In this document: positions 48,927 to 57,249 of the stretch, one piece after another
How the letters are laid out: the number at the start of each line of letters is the position of its first letter
Position numbering within the stretch: the first letter of the stretch is position 1
Source: Brevibacillus panacihumi
GTDB taxonomy: Bacteria; Bacillota; Bacilli; Brevibacillales; Brevibacillaceae
DNA length: 64,000 nt
Direction: 5' to 3'
Assembly (NCBI RefSeq): GCF_003710985.1
Contig: NZ_RHHT01000064.1
Location: 1 to 64,000 of the forward strand
Notes under the pieces: model-generated
Told to the model about the DNA's origin: nothing
Seen by the model: the letters and a program-made list of their open reading frames with translations, nothing else
Databases searched by the model: none
Program-made: the position numbers and the translations under genes

Positions 48927-49711
48927 TGATATACCCCTCCCCTAGTACGGACGGTTGTCCCTGCCTCTTTTCCTGCGCATACAGCCAGCAGATCTTCGGC
49001 CGTTCCTTTACAGATCACGACCTGTTCGACCCCTTGGCCGAGAGCGTCCAGCGCCGCCTGCACTTTCGGGATCATGCCGCCTGTAATCACTTCATCGGCA
49101 ATCATCGCAGCGATCTCCTGAGCGTTGGTCTCCTGAACCAATGCCTTGCTGCCATCTAGAATCCCGGGCACATCGGTCACCATCACGAGTCTCTTTGCAC
49201 CAAGCGCTGCGGACACAGCACCTGCTGCTACGTCTGCGTTGACGTTATAGGTATTGCCGCCATCCGCGCTGACAGACAATGGTGCGATGACTGGCAAATA
49301 ACCTTGCGTGAGGATCGCGTGGGGAATCGCAGCATTCACCTGTCGGATCTCTCCTACCCAGCCGAGCGGCTTGCCCGTTTTCTCAGCGACAATCGTCTGT
49401 CCATCGATTCCGCTCATACCCCACGCTTTCGCTCCTGCCTGCGTCAAACGCCGTACCAATGCCTTATTGATGCTTCCGCACAAAACCATTTCCACGACAC
49501 CAAGCGTATCTTCGCAGGTAACACGCTGTCCGTCGACAAATTGCGGTGTAATCTGAACCCGGTCCAGCATCGCGTTGATCGCCGGTCCCCCGCCATGCAC
49601 AATCACCAGCTTTTTCCCATCCTGCTGCAGGCTAGCAATCGCCTGAAAAAAGCTGTCCGGCAATTGATCCATCGTACTCCCGCCGCATTTGATGACCACA
49701 ATCTCTTCCAT
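48923..49711 (-). CDS. argB: acetylglutamate kinase
   Basis: 262-residue amino-acid kinase fold enzyme that phosphorylates N-acetylglutamate. Motifs: VVIKCGGSTMD, VIVHGGGPAINAML, VEMVLCGSINKALVRRL, ADVAAGAVSAALGAKRLVMVTDVPG (in part) and GGMIPKVQAALDAL. The ATG at 49711 follows AGGAGGAAGACAG. The upstream open frame (to 49774) overlaps argC. In most Bacilli argJ stands between argC and argB; here the gap is 13 bases and argJ is absent. Confidence 0.96.
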   Translation of the reverse strand: MEEIVVIKCGGSTMDQLPDSFFQAIASLQQDGKKLVIVHGGGPAINAMLDRVQITPQFVDGQRVTCEDTLGVVEMVLCGSINKALVRRLTQAGAKAWGMSGIDGQTIVAEKTGKPLGWVGEIRQVNAAIPHAILTQGYLPVIAPLSVSADGGNTYNVNADVAAGAVSAALGAKRLVMVTDVPGILDGSKALVQETNAQEIAAMIADEVITGGMIPKVQAALDALGQGVEQVVICKGTAEDLLAVCAGKEAGTTVRTRGGVYQ

Positions 49712-49724
49712 CTGTCTTCCTCCT

Positions 49725-50765
49725 CTACGGGAATACGGGGACCAGCGGCAATCCCATGGTTTCGGGCAATTCAAACATTACGTTCATATTGTGAATCGCT
49801 TGACCCGCTGCGCCTTTCACCACATTGTCGATCACAGACAAGAGAATGACTCTTCCGGTGCGTTCATCCACATGTACAGCAATATCGCAATAGTTGGAAC
49901 CGTACACTTCTTTCGTCCGCGGATGGCTGCCAGCGGGACGAATCCGAACGAAAGGCTGGTCTGCATACGTAGCAAAGAACAGCTCCTGAATCTGCGCCTG
50001 ACTTACTTGCTTGGTCAATTTGCCGTAAGCCGTCGCCAATATCCCCCGAGTCATTGGCACCAAATGCGGAGTAAACTGGATCAATGTCTCTACCCCGCTT
50101 TGCCGCGTCATCTCTTGTTCTATCTCCGGAGTATGCTGATGGCTTCCGACCTTATAGGCATGAATGCTCTCATTGATCTCACTGTAATGGACACCGAGAG
50201 ACACCCCGCGTCCCGCTCCCGATACCCCTGACTTGGCGTCTACGATCCAACCGTCTGCTGCCACCCATCCGGATTTCGCCAGCGGCAGCAAAGCGAGCAG
50301 GGCAGCCGTCGGATAGCATCCCGGATTGGCGATCAAGCTGGCCCCTGCCACCTGTTCCTTATTCCACTCCGTCAAACCGTAGACAGCACGCTTGATCCAC
50401 TCTTCTGGTGCCGCATCCTTTTTATACCACTCCTGATAGACAGTCGGATTTTCCAGACGGAAATCTCCAGATAAGTCAATCACTTTTCCTCCGAGCTCGA
50501 CTACTTGCGGGGACAGCTTCGCACTTACTCCTGCAGGTGTCGCAAAAAAGACCACATCATTTTCCTTGCTGAGATGCTCGGCATCAATCGCTGACAATGC
50601 AGGCAAACCGAGATTATACACATGCGGAAATACCTGATCCAGCGGTTCTCCTTGCGATGAACTGGAATACAAATTTGCGATGCGCACTTGGGGATGTCCT
50701 GCCAACAACCGAATCAATTCCGCTCCCCCGTAGCCAGTCGCCCCTACAATTCCGACCCGAATCAT
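49725..50765 (-). CDS. argC: N-acetyl-gamma-glutamyl-phosphate reductase
   Basis: 346-residue NADPH enzyme that reduces N-acetylglutamyl phosphate to the semialdehyde. The N-terminal GIVGATGYGGAELIRLL is the nucleotide-binding loop; the catalytic cysteine is in IANPGCYPTAALLALLPL and the active-site His in SHQHTPEIEQE or HPRTKEV. Start at 50765 follows GAGAGGGAAGAAACC. First gene of argCBD, behind a promoter with ARG boxes. Confidence 0.97.
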   Translation of the reverse strand: MIRVGIVGATGYGGAELIRLLAGHPQVRIANLYSSSSQGEPLDQVFPHVYNLGLPALSAIDAEHLSKENDVVFFATPAGVSAKLSPQVVELGGKVIDLSGDFRLENPTVYQEWYKKDAAPEEWIKRAVYGLTEWNKEQVAGASLIANPGCYPTAALLALLPLAKSGWVAADGWIVDAKSGVSGAGRGVSLGVHYSEINESIHAYKVGSHQHTPEIEQEMTRQSGVETLIQFTPHLVPMTRGILATAYGKLTKQVSQAQIQELFFATYADQPFVRIRPAGSHPRTKEVYGSNYCDIAVHVDERTGRVILLSVIDNVVKGAAGQAIHNMNVMFELPETMGLPLVPVFP

Positions 50766-50787
50766 GGTTTCTTCCCTCTCTTTATTC

Positions 50788-50833
50788 TGTATTTTTATAC
50801 ATGAATGATAATAAAAATTCAAAATGAATACAA
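50788..50833 (-). promoter_or_regulatory. argCBD promoter with ARG boxes
   Basis: On the minus strand TTGTAT (50833-50828) and TATCAT (50810-50805) are 17 bases apart. TGTATTTTTATACA (50788-50801) is a perfect palindromic ARG box just downstream of the -10. TGAATTTTTATTATCA (50821-50806) is a second, slightly longer box-like repeat in the spacer. This is the expected layout for ArgR/AhrC repression. Confidence 0.8.
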
Positions 50834-50846
50834 CCCTTTTTCATAG

Positions 50847-50875
50847 AAAAAACGCCCGAATGTAGCTCGGGCGCT
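50847..50875 (-). terminator. terminator of the cytochrome c gene
   Basis: On the minus strand CGCCCGA and TCGGGCG enclose GCTACAT, followed by TTTTTTC. It separates cytochrome c from the argC promoter. Confidence 0.85.
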
Positions 50876-50892
50876 TTCTTGTGGAGGGATAT

Positions 50893-51279
50893 TTACTTTT
50901 TGTCAGCCAGCCAAGCAGCCAAGGTCTCAGCATCATTGCCTTTTACCAACCCAGGTGGCATCTGGCCTTTTCCATTCTTAAGTACGTCAAGAATTTGATC
51001 CTTGCTCATTGTTCCGCCGATTTTTTGCAGATTGGGTCCTACTGCTCCTTCAAGCGTTTGGCCGTGGCAACCGGCACAAGTATTTTTAAACAATGCTTCT
51101 GCCGTTGCCGCATCATAGCCGCCAGATGGCGCAGTGCCTCCCGTTCCTTGTTCAGGGGCCGGCGTCTGTGTCCCCGGCTGGTTGTTGTTGTTGGGTGTTG
51201 CCTGATTGTTTCCTCCACCGCAAGCACTTAGCGCGAACACGAGTACAGCCGCTACCAATGAGAGCGAAAAACGTTTCAT
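50893..51279 (-). CDS. cccB: cytochrome c lipoprotein (c551/CccB-like)
   Basis: 128 residues. A lipoprotein signal with lipobox ALSAC (Cys20) is followed by a flexible Asn/Pro/Gly/Thr-rich linker (about 21-53) and a small class I cytochrome c domain with heme motif CAGCH and distal Met in KGQMPPGLV. It carries electrons outside the membrane, near the terminal oxidase. The location close to prfB parallels cccB of B. subtilis, which supports the symbol. It follows the YciI-like gene by about 75 bases and probably shares its transcript. Confidence 0.88.
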   Translation of the reverse strand: MKRFSLSLVAAVLVFALSACGGGNNQATPNNNNQPGTQTPAPEQGTGGTAPSGGYDAATAEALFKNTCAGCHGQTLEGAVGPNLQKIGGTMSKDQILDVLKNGKGQMPPGLVKGNDAETLAAWLADKK

Positions 51280-51355
51280 GGGCTGTTCCCTCCTTTTCTC
51301 GATATTCTTCGCTAAGTATGCCCTGCGCGGTGTATTTCATTCCTGAAAATGACGT

Positions 51356-51625
51356 TTACTTCAGCGGCAGCTCCAATGGATTCCACTCACGCAATTCCAG
51401 CGTTCTGGCTCCTTCCACCACGACCGGGTCTGCTTCTGCCAAAAGACGAGCCTCTTCCATGCTGTCGGCTTTGTAAATGACCAACCCGCCCTGCTTGTCC
51501 GTGAACGGTCCCGCCATGAAGACCTTTCCCTTTTGGTACAAATCATTGATGTACTCCAGATGTGCTGGTCTGATCTGTGTATTTTTTTCCTGATCGATAA
51601 TCGGTAAAAATGCAACGTACAACAT
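51356..51625 (-). CDS. YciI-like (YCII) domain protein
   Basis: 89 residues matching the ferredoxin-like YCII fold: LYVAFLPI at the start, RPAHLEYINDLYQKGKVFMAGPF with the conserved His, GGLVIYKADSMEEARLLAEADP and a C-terminal strand TLELREWNPLEL. YCII proteins are small dimeric enzymes or stress proteins of uncertain activity. AAGGAGAG is upstream of the ATG, behind an extended -10 promoter. Confidence 0.88.
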   Translation of the reverse strand: MLYVAFLPIIDQEKNTQIRPAHLEYINDLYQKGKVFMAGPFTDKQGGLVIYKADSMEEARLLAEADPVVVEGARTLELREWNPLELPLK

Positions 51626-51663
51626 GTCCCTACTCTCCTTTTTATACAGAATGTTTGTCTGCC

Positions 51664-51672
51664 ATTATACCA
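51664..51672 (-). promoter_or_regulatory. extended -10 promoter of the YciI-like/cytochrome c genes
   Basis: On the minus strand TGGTATAAT gives a consensus -10 (51669-51664) with TG extension, about 35 bases before the YciI-like start. The -35 is not clear. Confidence 0.6.
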
Positions 51673-51789
51673 TGTGAAAATCAGAAAAACGCGCAAAAAT
51701 GATGGTGGTCTACAAGCTGTAGTGCCGGGGAGGAAAAAGCTGAAAAACAGGGAGACCCTAAAGGATCCCCCAAACTTAAACTCAGTCAA

Positions 51790-51821
51790 AATAAAAACGG
51801 CAGTGCTCACCTCACTGCCGT
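51790..51821 (-). terminator. terminator of prfB
   Basis: On the minus strand ACGGCAGTG and CACTGCCGT are perfect 9-bp arms with a 7-base loop, followed by TTTTATTTTG. It lies 19 bases after the prfB stop codon. Confidence 0.9.
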
Positions 51822-51839
51822 CAACTTCACTCGATTTCG

Positions 51840-52953
51840 TTATCGATTGATTTGGGAACGCAAATACGCATCGATGAATACGTCGATCTCGCCATCCATG
51901 ACAGCTTGCACGTTTCCAACCTCCACGTTGGTTCGATGGTCCTTGACCATGCTGTACGGATGAAAGACATAGGAGCGAATCTGGCTGCCCCAGGCGATAT
52001 CTTTTTGCTCACCCTGGATGGAGGCCAATGTTTTCTCCTGTTCTTCTCTCTGGCGTTCAAAGAGACGTGCCATCAGCATTTTCATGGCGCGTTCGCGGTT
52101 TTTGATCTGAGATCTTTCGGTCTGACAGGTGACGACGATTCCTGTCGGCAAATGCGTAATCCGGACAGCGGAGTCAGTCGTGTTGATATGCTGACCACCT
52201 GCACCGCTGGAGCGATAGGTGTCCACCTTGAGGTCTTCCGAGCGAATTTGCACCTCATTGTCGTTCTCGATCTCCGGCAATACATTGCAGGAAACAAACG
52301 ACGTATGGCGACGGCCTGAAGAGTCAAATGGCGAAATGCGCACGAGACGATGAACCCCTTTTTCTGATTTGAGGTACCCGTATGCATTGTATCCCTTGAT
52401 CAACAGGGTTACGCTTTTGACACCCGCTTCATCCCCTGGCAAGTAATCGAGCGTCTCTACTTTGAAGCCTTTGGCATCTCCCCAGCGCGTATACATACGC
52501 AAAAGCATGGACGCCCAATCCTGCGACTCGGTTCCACCCGCTCCAGGGTGAAGCTCCAAGATCGCATTGCTTTTGTCGTACTGGTCGCTTAGGAGCAGCT
52601 CGAGCTCAAAGCTCTCAAATGCTTTTCGCAGTCCTTGGGTGCTGTCGTACAAATCCTGGATGAGAGAGCTGTCCCCCTCTTCGATCACCAGCTCCAGCAT
52701 CAACTGCAGGTCTTCGTATTGTCCATCCAGCTTGCCCATCGTCTCCGTCAGGCTCTTGACGGCGTTCAGCTCGCTGATGGTTTTCTGCGCGGCATCGTTG
52801 TCATCCCAAAAGTCAGGAGCAAGCATCCGCTCCTCCAACTCACCGATCCGCTCTTCTTTTGCAGGAAGGTCAAAGAGACCCCCTGATATCTGCTAAACGT
52901 TTAGCCATACTAGACATCTCTTGTTTGATGTCCGCAATATCGATTAATGCCAT
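51840..52953 (-). CDS. prfB: peptide chain release factor 2, with programmed +1 frameshift
   Basis: Reading begins at ATG 52953 ([20 protein letters not shown]...), meets an in-frame TGA at 52872-52870 after 27 codons, and continues in the +1 frame to 51840. The joined protein is about 370 residues. The main frame contains the RF2 tripeptide region ([25 protein letters not shown] in part, with GGQ for peptidyl-tRNA hydrolysis). RF2 ends translation at UGA and UAA and controls its own synthesis through this frameshift. AAGGTGA precedes the start. In B. subtilis prfB follows secA; here a hypothetical gene and a terminator intervene. Confidence 0.96.
52870..52884 (-). other. prfB +1 programmed frameshift site
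   Basis: On the minus strand the sequence AGGGGGTCTCTTTGAC contains the internal Shine-Dalgarno AGGGGG (52884-52879), the slippery CTT codon and the TGA stop followed by C. It is nearly identical to the classical RF2 frameshift signal. Confidence 0.95.
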
Positions 52954-52990
52954 GTTGCGAATCACCTTCTCTTCTCTAAGCTATCCTTTT

Positions 52991-53018
52991 ATTGTATCGC
53001 AAATTGCCAGATGCGCAA
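52991..53018 (-). promoter_or_regulatory. promoter of prfB
   Basis: On the minus strand TTGCGC (53018-53013) and TACAAT (52996-52991) are 16 bases apart, about 40 bases upstream of the prfB start. Confidence 0.5.
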
Positions 53019-53055
53019 ACCTGACAACTTGCCCTCATAAGAGAAGTTGCGATCT

Positions 53056-53526
53056 TCAAGCAAGCATGGCTCTCTCGGCTCGCTTCCGTGGAGGGGAGAG
53101 TGAGGAGTTCACGTCACGCTGCTTGTTTCTCCTCTCGCCTGTTTCTTGCGGAAAGAGTACCACTGCCGAGGATTGTCTTATGCGTGCTTCCTTCGCTCTT
53201 ATTTTTTGCCGATTCAGTTGTTTTTCTTCTATACGTCCATGATCACGGAATCCTGATTCGCGGTTTCCCGGATCAAACCATCCCTTGAAATACAGGATCT
53301 GCCCGTTATTCTTCCATGGGGTCGGAGGAATCTCCGCCAAACGCTCTTCTTGAAAGACGGGACCCTGTGCGGTAAAGAGGCAGGGAATCTTTTCCGTCTC
53401 CTCGATCATCTGAACCTGTCTGTTTTCTTTCCCTCCACGCATGACTGCCTTCAAGGTAGCCCCGATGCGCTGCAGCGTTTCCTCTGCTTGTATGCCTAGC
53501 ACGTTGACTGTCGTATTCATATTCAT
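53056..53526 (-). CDS. hypothetical protein
   Basis: 156 residues, no signal peptide or membrane segment. The first ~95 residues look protein-like (EETLQRIGATLKAVMRGG, PCLFTAQGPVFQEERLAEIPP, NNGQILYFKGWFD). The C-terminal third is strongly basic and low in hydrophobic residues (KQLNRQKIRAKEARIRQ, SPPRKRAERAMLA). I do not recognise a family. The ribosome binding site (GACGGGGGTC) is poor. It lies on the same strand between secA and prfB, outside the usual secA-prfB pair. A spurious or degraded reading frame cannot be excluded. Confidence 0.4.
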   Translation of the reverse strand: MNMNTTVNVLGIQAEETLQRIGATLKAVMRGGKENRQVQMIEETEKIPCLFTAQGPVFQEERLAEIPPTPWKNNGQILYFKGWFDPGNRESGFRDHGRIEEKQLNRQKIRAKEARIRQSSAVVLFPQETGERRNKQRDVNSSLSPPRKRAERAMLA

Positions 53527-53702
53527 GACCCCCGTCCCCGTGAATTTGAAAAAGTGTTGTACTTACGATTCTATGGATTTCCCTGGCAAATACCAGCAGA
53601 TTCGTTCGATCCCTTTTTCCAGTGTTAGACAAATCGACGCGATCGGCACAACGAGGAAGAAAGACTGGGGACGAATGCTGTCTACCTGATAGGAAACAAC
53701 AA

Positions 53703-53745
53703 GAAAAAAACCTTCCCCGACCAACTTGGCCGCATGGGAAGGTTT
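53703..53745 (-). terminator. terminator of secA
   Basis: On the minus strand AAACCTTCCC and GGGAAGGTTT are perfect arms enclosing an imperfect inner stem (CGGCC/GGTCG), followed by TTTTTCTTG. Confidence 0.85.
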
Positions 53746-53770
53746 CGTTATATAGCAATTCGATTGGAAT

Positions 53771-56299
53771 TTATTGGTTTTTCTTGTTTTGACGACGGCG
53801 CTCTTGCTCCTGCTGGCGGCGCTGGGCACGGTTCTGTCCCTTCGGATCGGCATCGCCAGAGGTGGAGCTGGTTGGACGACTGTCTGGTCCAGAGGTTTGC
53901 AGCTGGGACGGGTCCATGCCCTGCCCGCGGATGACATCCTCACGCTCCAGGTTTTGGCTTACTTCGGCCTTCATGATGTACATCGCCACTTCTTCTTCGA
54001 CGGCAGCCACCATGGATTGGAACATCTCGTAGCCTTCAAACTGGTATTCGCGCAGCGGATCGTTTTGACCGTATGCACGCAGGTGAATCCCTTGACGCAG
54101 TTGGTCCATCGCGTCGATATGATCCATCCACTTGCTGTCTACTGCACGCAAGATGACGACCTTCTCGAACTCGCGAATCATCTCGCCGATCTCGGCTTCA
54201 CGCTGCTCGTACTGCTTCAGCACTTCGGCTTTCAGCAGTTCGGTGATCTCTTCGGCTTCTTTGCCCTTGAGCATCTGCGCCGTGATGACCTCGTCATGCA
54301 GGAAGGTACTGTTGGCAGCGTCTGCCAGAGCTTGCAGATCCCAATCCTCCGGCACCTCTTCTTTCGGACAATGCGCAGCCACATTTCTTTCCAACACGCT
54401 GTACAGCATGCCGAGAGCCACGTCTTTCAGATCTTCTTTTTCCAAAATGTCGCGGCGTTGCTTGTAAATCACGGTACGCTGCTGGTTCATGACGTCATCG
54501 TATTGAAGAACGACTTTACGGGCATCGAAGTTGGAGCCCTCCACCCGTTTTTGTGCGGATTCTACCGCGCGTGTAACCAGACGGCTTTCGATCGGCATGT
54601 CCTCTTCCATGCCCATGCGATCCATCATTGCCATGATGTTGTCTGCACCGAAGCGACGCATCAGCTCATCCTGCATCGAGAGGAAGAACTGGGATGAACC
54701 TGGGTCCCCTTGACGTCCGGCACGACCGCGCAGCTGGTTGTCAATGCGGCGGCTTTCGTGACGCTCGGTACCGATGATATGCAGACCGCCAATTTCGGCG
54801 ACGCCCTCGCCAAGCTGAATATCCGTACCACGTCCGGCCATGTTGGTCGCGATCGTCACTGCACCGTATTGACCAGCGCGAGCGATAATCTCTGCTTCCC
54901 GCTCATGCTGCTTCGCGTTGAGTACGTTATGCGGAACGCCTTTTTGCTTCAACATTTGGGAAAGCCGCTCCGAGTTCTCGATCGAGATCGTCCCCACGAG
55001 AATCGGCTGGCCTTTTTTGTGGCGCTCTACGATGTCATTAACTACAGCACGGTATTTGGCTGCTTCCGTCTTGAACACCAGATCGGAGTAATCCGTACGC
55101 TGTACAGGTCGATTCGTCGGGATGACGACGACATCCAGCCCGTAGATTTTCTTGAACTCTTCTTCTTCTGTTTTGGCGGTACCAGTCATACCGGCCAGCT
55201 TTTGATACATACGGAAGTAGTTTTGCAGCGTAATCGTCGCCAGCGTCATGCTTTCGCTTTGCACGCGCAGGCCTTCCTTGGCCTCGATCGCCTGGTGCAA
55301 GCCCTCGCTGTAACGGCGTCCCACCATCAGACGTCCGGTAAATTCGTCGACGATTACCACTTCGCCGTCCTGAACGACGTAATCGACGTCACGCTTGAAC
55401 AATACTTGCGCCTTCAGCGCAGCCGTAATGTGGTGATTCAGCGTCATATGCGCCGTATCGTACAAGTTCTCGATATTGAACGCTTTCTCGATCTTCGCTA
55501 CCCCTTCATCGGTTAGCGAAACGATTTTCAGCTTTTCATCAATCGTAAAGTCTTTTTCCTGCTCCAGACGTTTTACAAAATGGGAGCAGATGTAATACAA
55601 CTCAGTCGAACGGTTCGCCGACCCGGAAATAATCAGCGGCGTACGCGCTTCGTCGATCAGGATGCTGTCGACCTCGTCAATGATCGCATAGAACAGCGGA
55701 CGCTGCACCATTTGTTCCTTGTACAGCACCATGTTGTCGCGCAGGTAGTCGAAACCGAACTCGTTGTTGGTCCCGTACGTGATATCACAAGCGTAGGCTT
55801 CGCGCTTTTCCTCCGCGCTCAGTCCATTCTTGTTCAAGCCTACTGTCATTCCTAGGAAATTGTAGAGCTGGCCCATGATCTTGGAATCGCGTTCTGCCAG
55901 ATATTCGTTGACCGTGACGACATGGACGCCTTTTCCTTGCAGCGCGTTCAGATAGGTCGCCAGCGTAGCAACCAGCGTCTTCCCTTCCCCGGTTTTCATC
56001 TCGGCAATCCGGCCTTCCTGCAGGACCATACCACCGATCAACTGAACATCGAAGTGGCGCATGCCGAGAACGCGCTTGGATGCTTCGCGCACCACCGCAA
56101 ACGCTTCATTGAGGATGTTGTCCAGTTTTTCGCCTTTTTCCAGACGAGCCTTGAACTCCTCTGTCTTAGCACGAAGTTGATCATCAGAGAGCGCGGAGAC
56201 ACTGGATTCAAGCGCGTTAATCGCTTCCACGCGCTTGAACATCTTTTTGACTTCGCGCTCATTGCTATCGCCAAAAATCTTTTTTACGAGTCCTAACAT
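53771..56299 (-). CDS. secA: preprotein translocase ATPase SecA
   Basis: 842-residue motor of the Sec pathway. Motifs in order: [18 protein letters not shown] start, [20 protein letters not shown] (Walker A), [11 protein letters not shown], the DEAD-like [16 protein letters not shown], and [14 protein letters not shown] in the second ATPase domain, then the helical scaffold and wing. The C-terminus ends in a Gln/Arg/Lys-rich tail ([20 protein letters not shown]) and lacks the cysteine zinc-binding domain (CPCGSGKKYKxCH type) found in many SecA proteins. Start at 56299 follows GGAAGGGGTGTCCTC; the frame to 56395 is leader. Confidence 0.97.
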   Translation of the reverse strand: MLGLVKKIFGDSNEREVKKMFKRVEAINALESSVSALSDDQLRAKTEEFKARLEKGEKLDNILNEAFAVVREASKRVLGMRHFDVQLIGGMVLQEGRIAEMKTGEGKTLVATLATYLNALQGKGVHVVTVNEYLAERDSKIMGQLYNFLGMTVGLNKNGLSAEEKREAYACDITYGTNNEFGFDYLRDNMVLYKEQMVQRPLFYAIIDEVDSILIDEARTPLIISGSANRSTELYYICSHFVKRLEQEKDFTIDEKLKIVSLTDEGVAKIEKAFNIENLYDTAHMTLNHHITAALKAQVLFKRDVDYVVQDGEVVIVDEFTGRLMVGRRYSEGLHQAIEAKEGLRVQSESMTLATITLQNYFRMYQKLAGMTGTAKTEEEEFKKIYGLDVVVIPTNRPVQRTDYSDLVFKTEAAKYRAVVNDIVERHKKGQPILVGTISIENSERLSQMLKQKGVPHNVLNAKQHEREAEIIARAGQYGAVTIATNMAGRGTDIQLGEGVAEIGGLHIIGTERHESRRIDNQLRGRAGRQGDPGSSQFFLSMQDELMRRFGADNIMAMMDRMGMEEDMPIESRLVTRAVESAQKRVEGSNFDARKVVLQYDDVMNQQRTVIYKQRRDILEKEDLKDVALGMLYSVLERNVAAHCPKEEVPEDWDLQALADAANSTFLHDEVITAQMLKGKEAEEITELLKAEVLKQYEQREAEIGEMIREFEKVVILRAVDSKWMDHIDAMDQLRQGIHLRAYGQNDPLREYQFEGYEMFQSMVAAVEEEVAMYIMKAEVSQNLEREDVIRGQGMDPSQLQTSGPDSRPTSSTSGDADPKGQNRAQRRQQEQERRRQNKKNQ

Positions 56300-56401
56300 G
56301 AGGACACCCCTTCCATACGCTCCTAACAAGCTGATCATCATTGCCTGTGCAGGAGAGTTGCCCATTGAATTTCTACCGAATAAATACTCTCTCAAAAAGC
56401 T

Positions 56402-56431
56402 ATTTTAGCAAATGAGTGCTCATATATACAA
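56402..56431 (-). promoter_or_regulatory. promoter of secA
   Basis: On the minus strand TTGTAT (56431-56426) and TAAAAT (56407-56402) are 18 bases apart, with a TGC extension before the -10. It gives a leader of about 95 bases. Confidence 0.6.
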
Positions 56432-56460
56432 GTAAAGGGAGTTGCCAATAGCAACTCCCC
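56431..56460 (-). terminator. hairpin after hpf, probable terminator
   Basis: On the minus strand GGGAGTTGC and GCAACTCCC are perfect 9-bp arms with a 5-base loop, but the tail (TTTACTT) is only moderately T-rich. Confidence 0.6.
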
Positions 56461-56491
56461 TGTTATACGAATCATAGGATAAAAGGTTGCG

Positions 56492-57043
56492 TTATTTGGG
56501 CTCGATTAACCCGTAACGCCCATCGTTGCGACGGTAGACGACATTGACGTCGTTGGTATCACTGTTTTGGAAGACGAAGAAGTTGTGTCCCAGCATATCC
56601 ATCTGCATGACTGCTTCGTGAGCGTCCATCGGCTTCAGATCGAATCGCTTGGTACGGACGATATCGATCTCGATGTCTTCCTCATCCTGACCCGCCGTCA
56701 GGACAGCTACTGGCTGGGCGTGGATCATCCTGCTGTTGCTCTCCACCCTCAGTTTTCGCATCAGCTTGGTTTTGTGCTTGCGAATCTGGCGTTCCAGCTT
56801 CTCTACCACCAGGTCGATGGCGGCGTACATATCATCATGCGTTTCCTCTGCTCGGATAATTACTCCGTTCAACGGAATCGTTACCTCGATCGTGCCTTCT
56901 CCGCGTTGAACATGCAAGGTGACTTGCACTTCTGCCGGAAATGGCTCTTCAAAATATTTGGTAAGACGGCCGACTTTCTTTTCCACATAGTCACGAAGTG
57001 CTGCAGTGATCTGAATGTTTTCTCCACGAATGTTAAATTTCAT
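56492..57043 (-). CDS. hpf: ribosome hibernation promoting factor, long form
   Basis: 183 residues. The N-terminal RaiA/HPF domain (FNIRGENIQITAALRDYVEKKVGRL, VTLHVQRGEGTIEVTI) binds the 30S decoding region; the C-terminal domain (about 125-183, KRFDLKPMDAHEAVMQMDMLGHNFFVFQNSDT in part) dimerises to join two ribosomes into 100S particles in stationary phase. It precedes secA as in Bacillus (yvyD). A sigma-H-type promoter stands upstream, fitting the known sigma-H control of yvyD. GGAAGGAGGTTGG is the ribosome binding site. Confidence 0.97.
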   Translation of the reverse strand: MKFNIRGENIQITAALRDYVEKKVGRLTKYFEEPFPAEVQVTLHVQRGEGTIEVTIPLNGVIIRAEETHDDMYAAIDLVVEKLERQIRKHKTKLMRKLRVESNSRMIHAQPVAVLTAGQDEEDIEIDIVRTKRFDLKPMDAHEAVMQMDMLGHNFFVFQNSDTNDVNVVYRRNDGRYGLIEPK

Positions 57044-57074
57044 GGTTCCAACCTCCTTCCGTCTATATGTAAAG

Positions 57075-57101
57075 ATATTCGGCGTTATTGTAAATAATCC
57101 T
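57075..57101 (-). promoter_or_regulatory. sigma-H-type promoter of hpf
   Basis: On the minus strand AGGATTAT (57101-57094), 11 bases, CCGAATAT (57082-57075). This matches the sigma-H consensus RnAGGAwWW-N11/12-RnnGAATww. B. subtilis yvyD (hpf) is known to be under sigma-H and sigma-B. Confidence 0.65.
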
Positions 57102-57187
57102 GCTGGAAACTTTAAATTATCTTTACAATTCCTGTGCGTTCCTCACTCTTTTTCAATTAAATTTTTCCAATACTTACTAGGCTGCTA

Positions 57188-57196
57188 TGCTATAAT
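57188..57196 (+). promoter_or_regulatory. extended -10 promoter of the 57250 HD-GYP gene
   Basis: TGCTATAAT contains a perfect -10 (57191-57196) with TG extension. It would start transcription about 45 bases before the gene. No good -35. Confidence 0.55.
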
Positions 57197-57249
57197 AATA
57201 CCTATATCCCAATAAGTCGCGGTTATCGATCGCACAGGAGGACCTCATC

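Noticed and set aside
51735-51770. Imperfect GGGGGATCC/GGGTCTCCC hairpin after prfB as a second terminator
   Set aside because: Several mismatches and no clear T-run; the prfB terminator at 51790-51821 is sufficient.
57044-57249. Sigma-B promoter for hpf (GTTT-N13-15-GGGTAT)
   Set aside because: A GTTT is present but no GGGTAT-like -10 at proper spacing.
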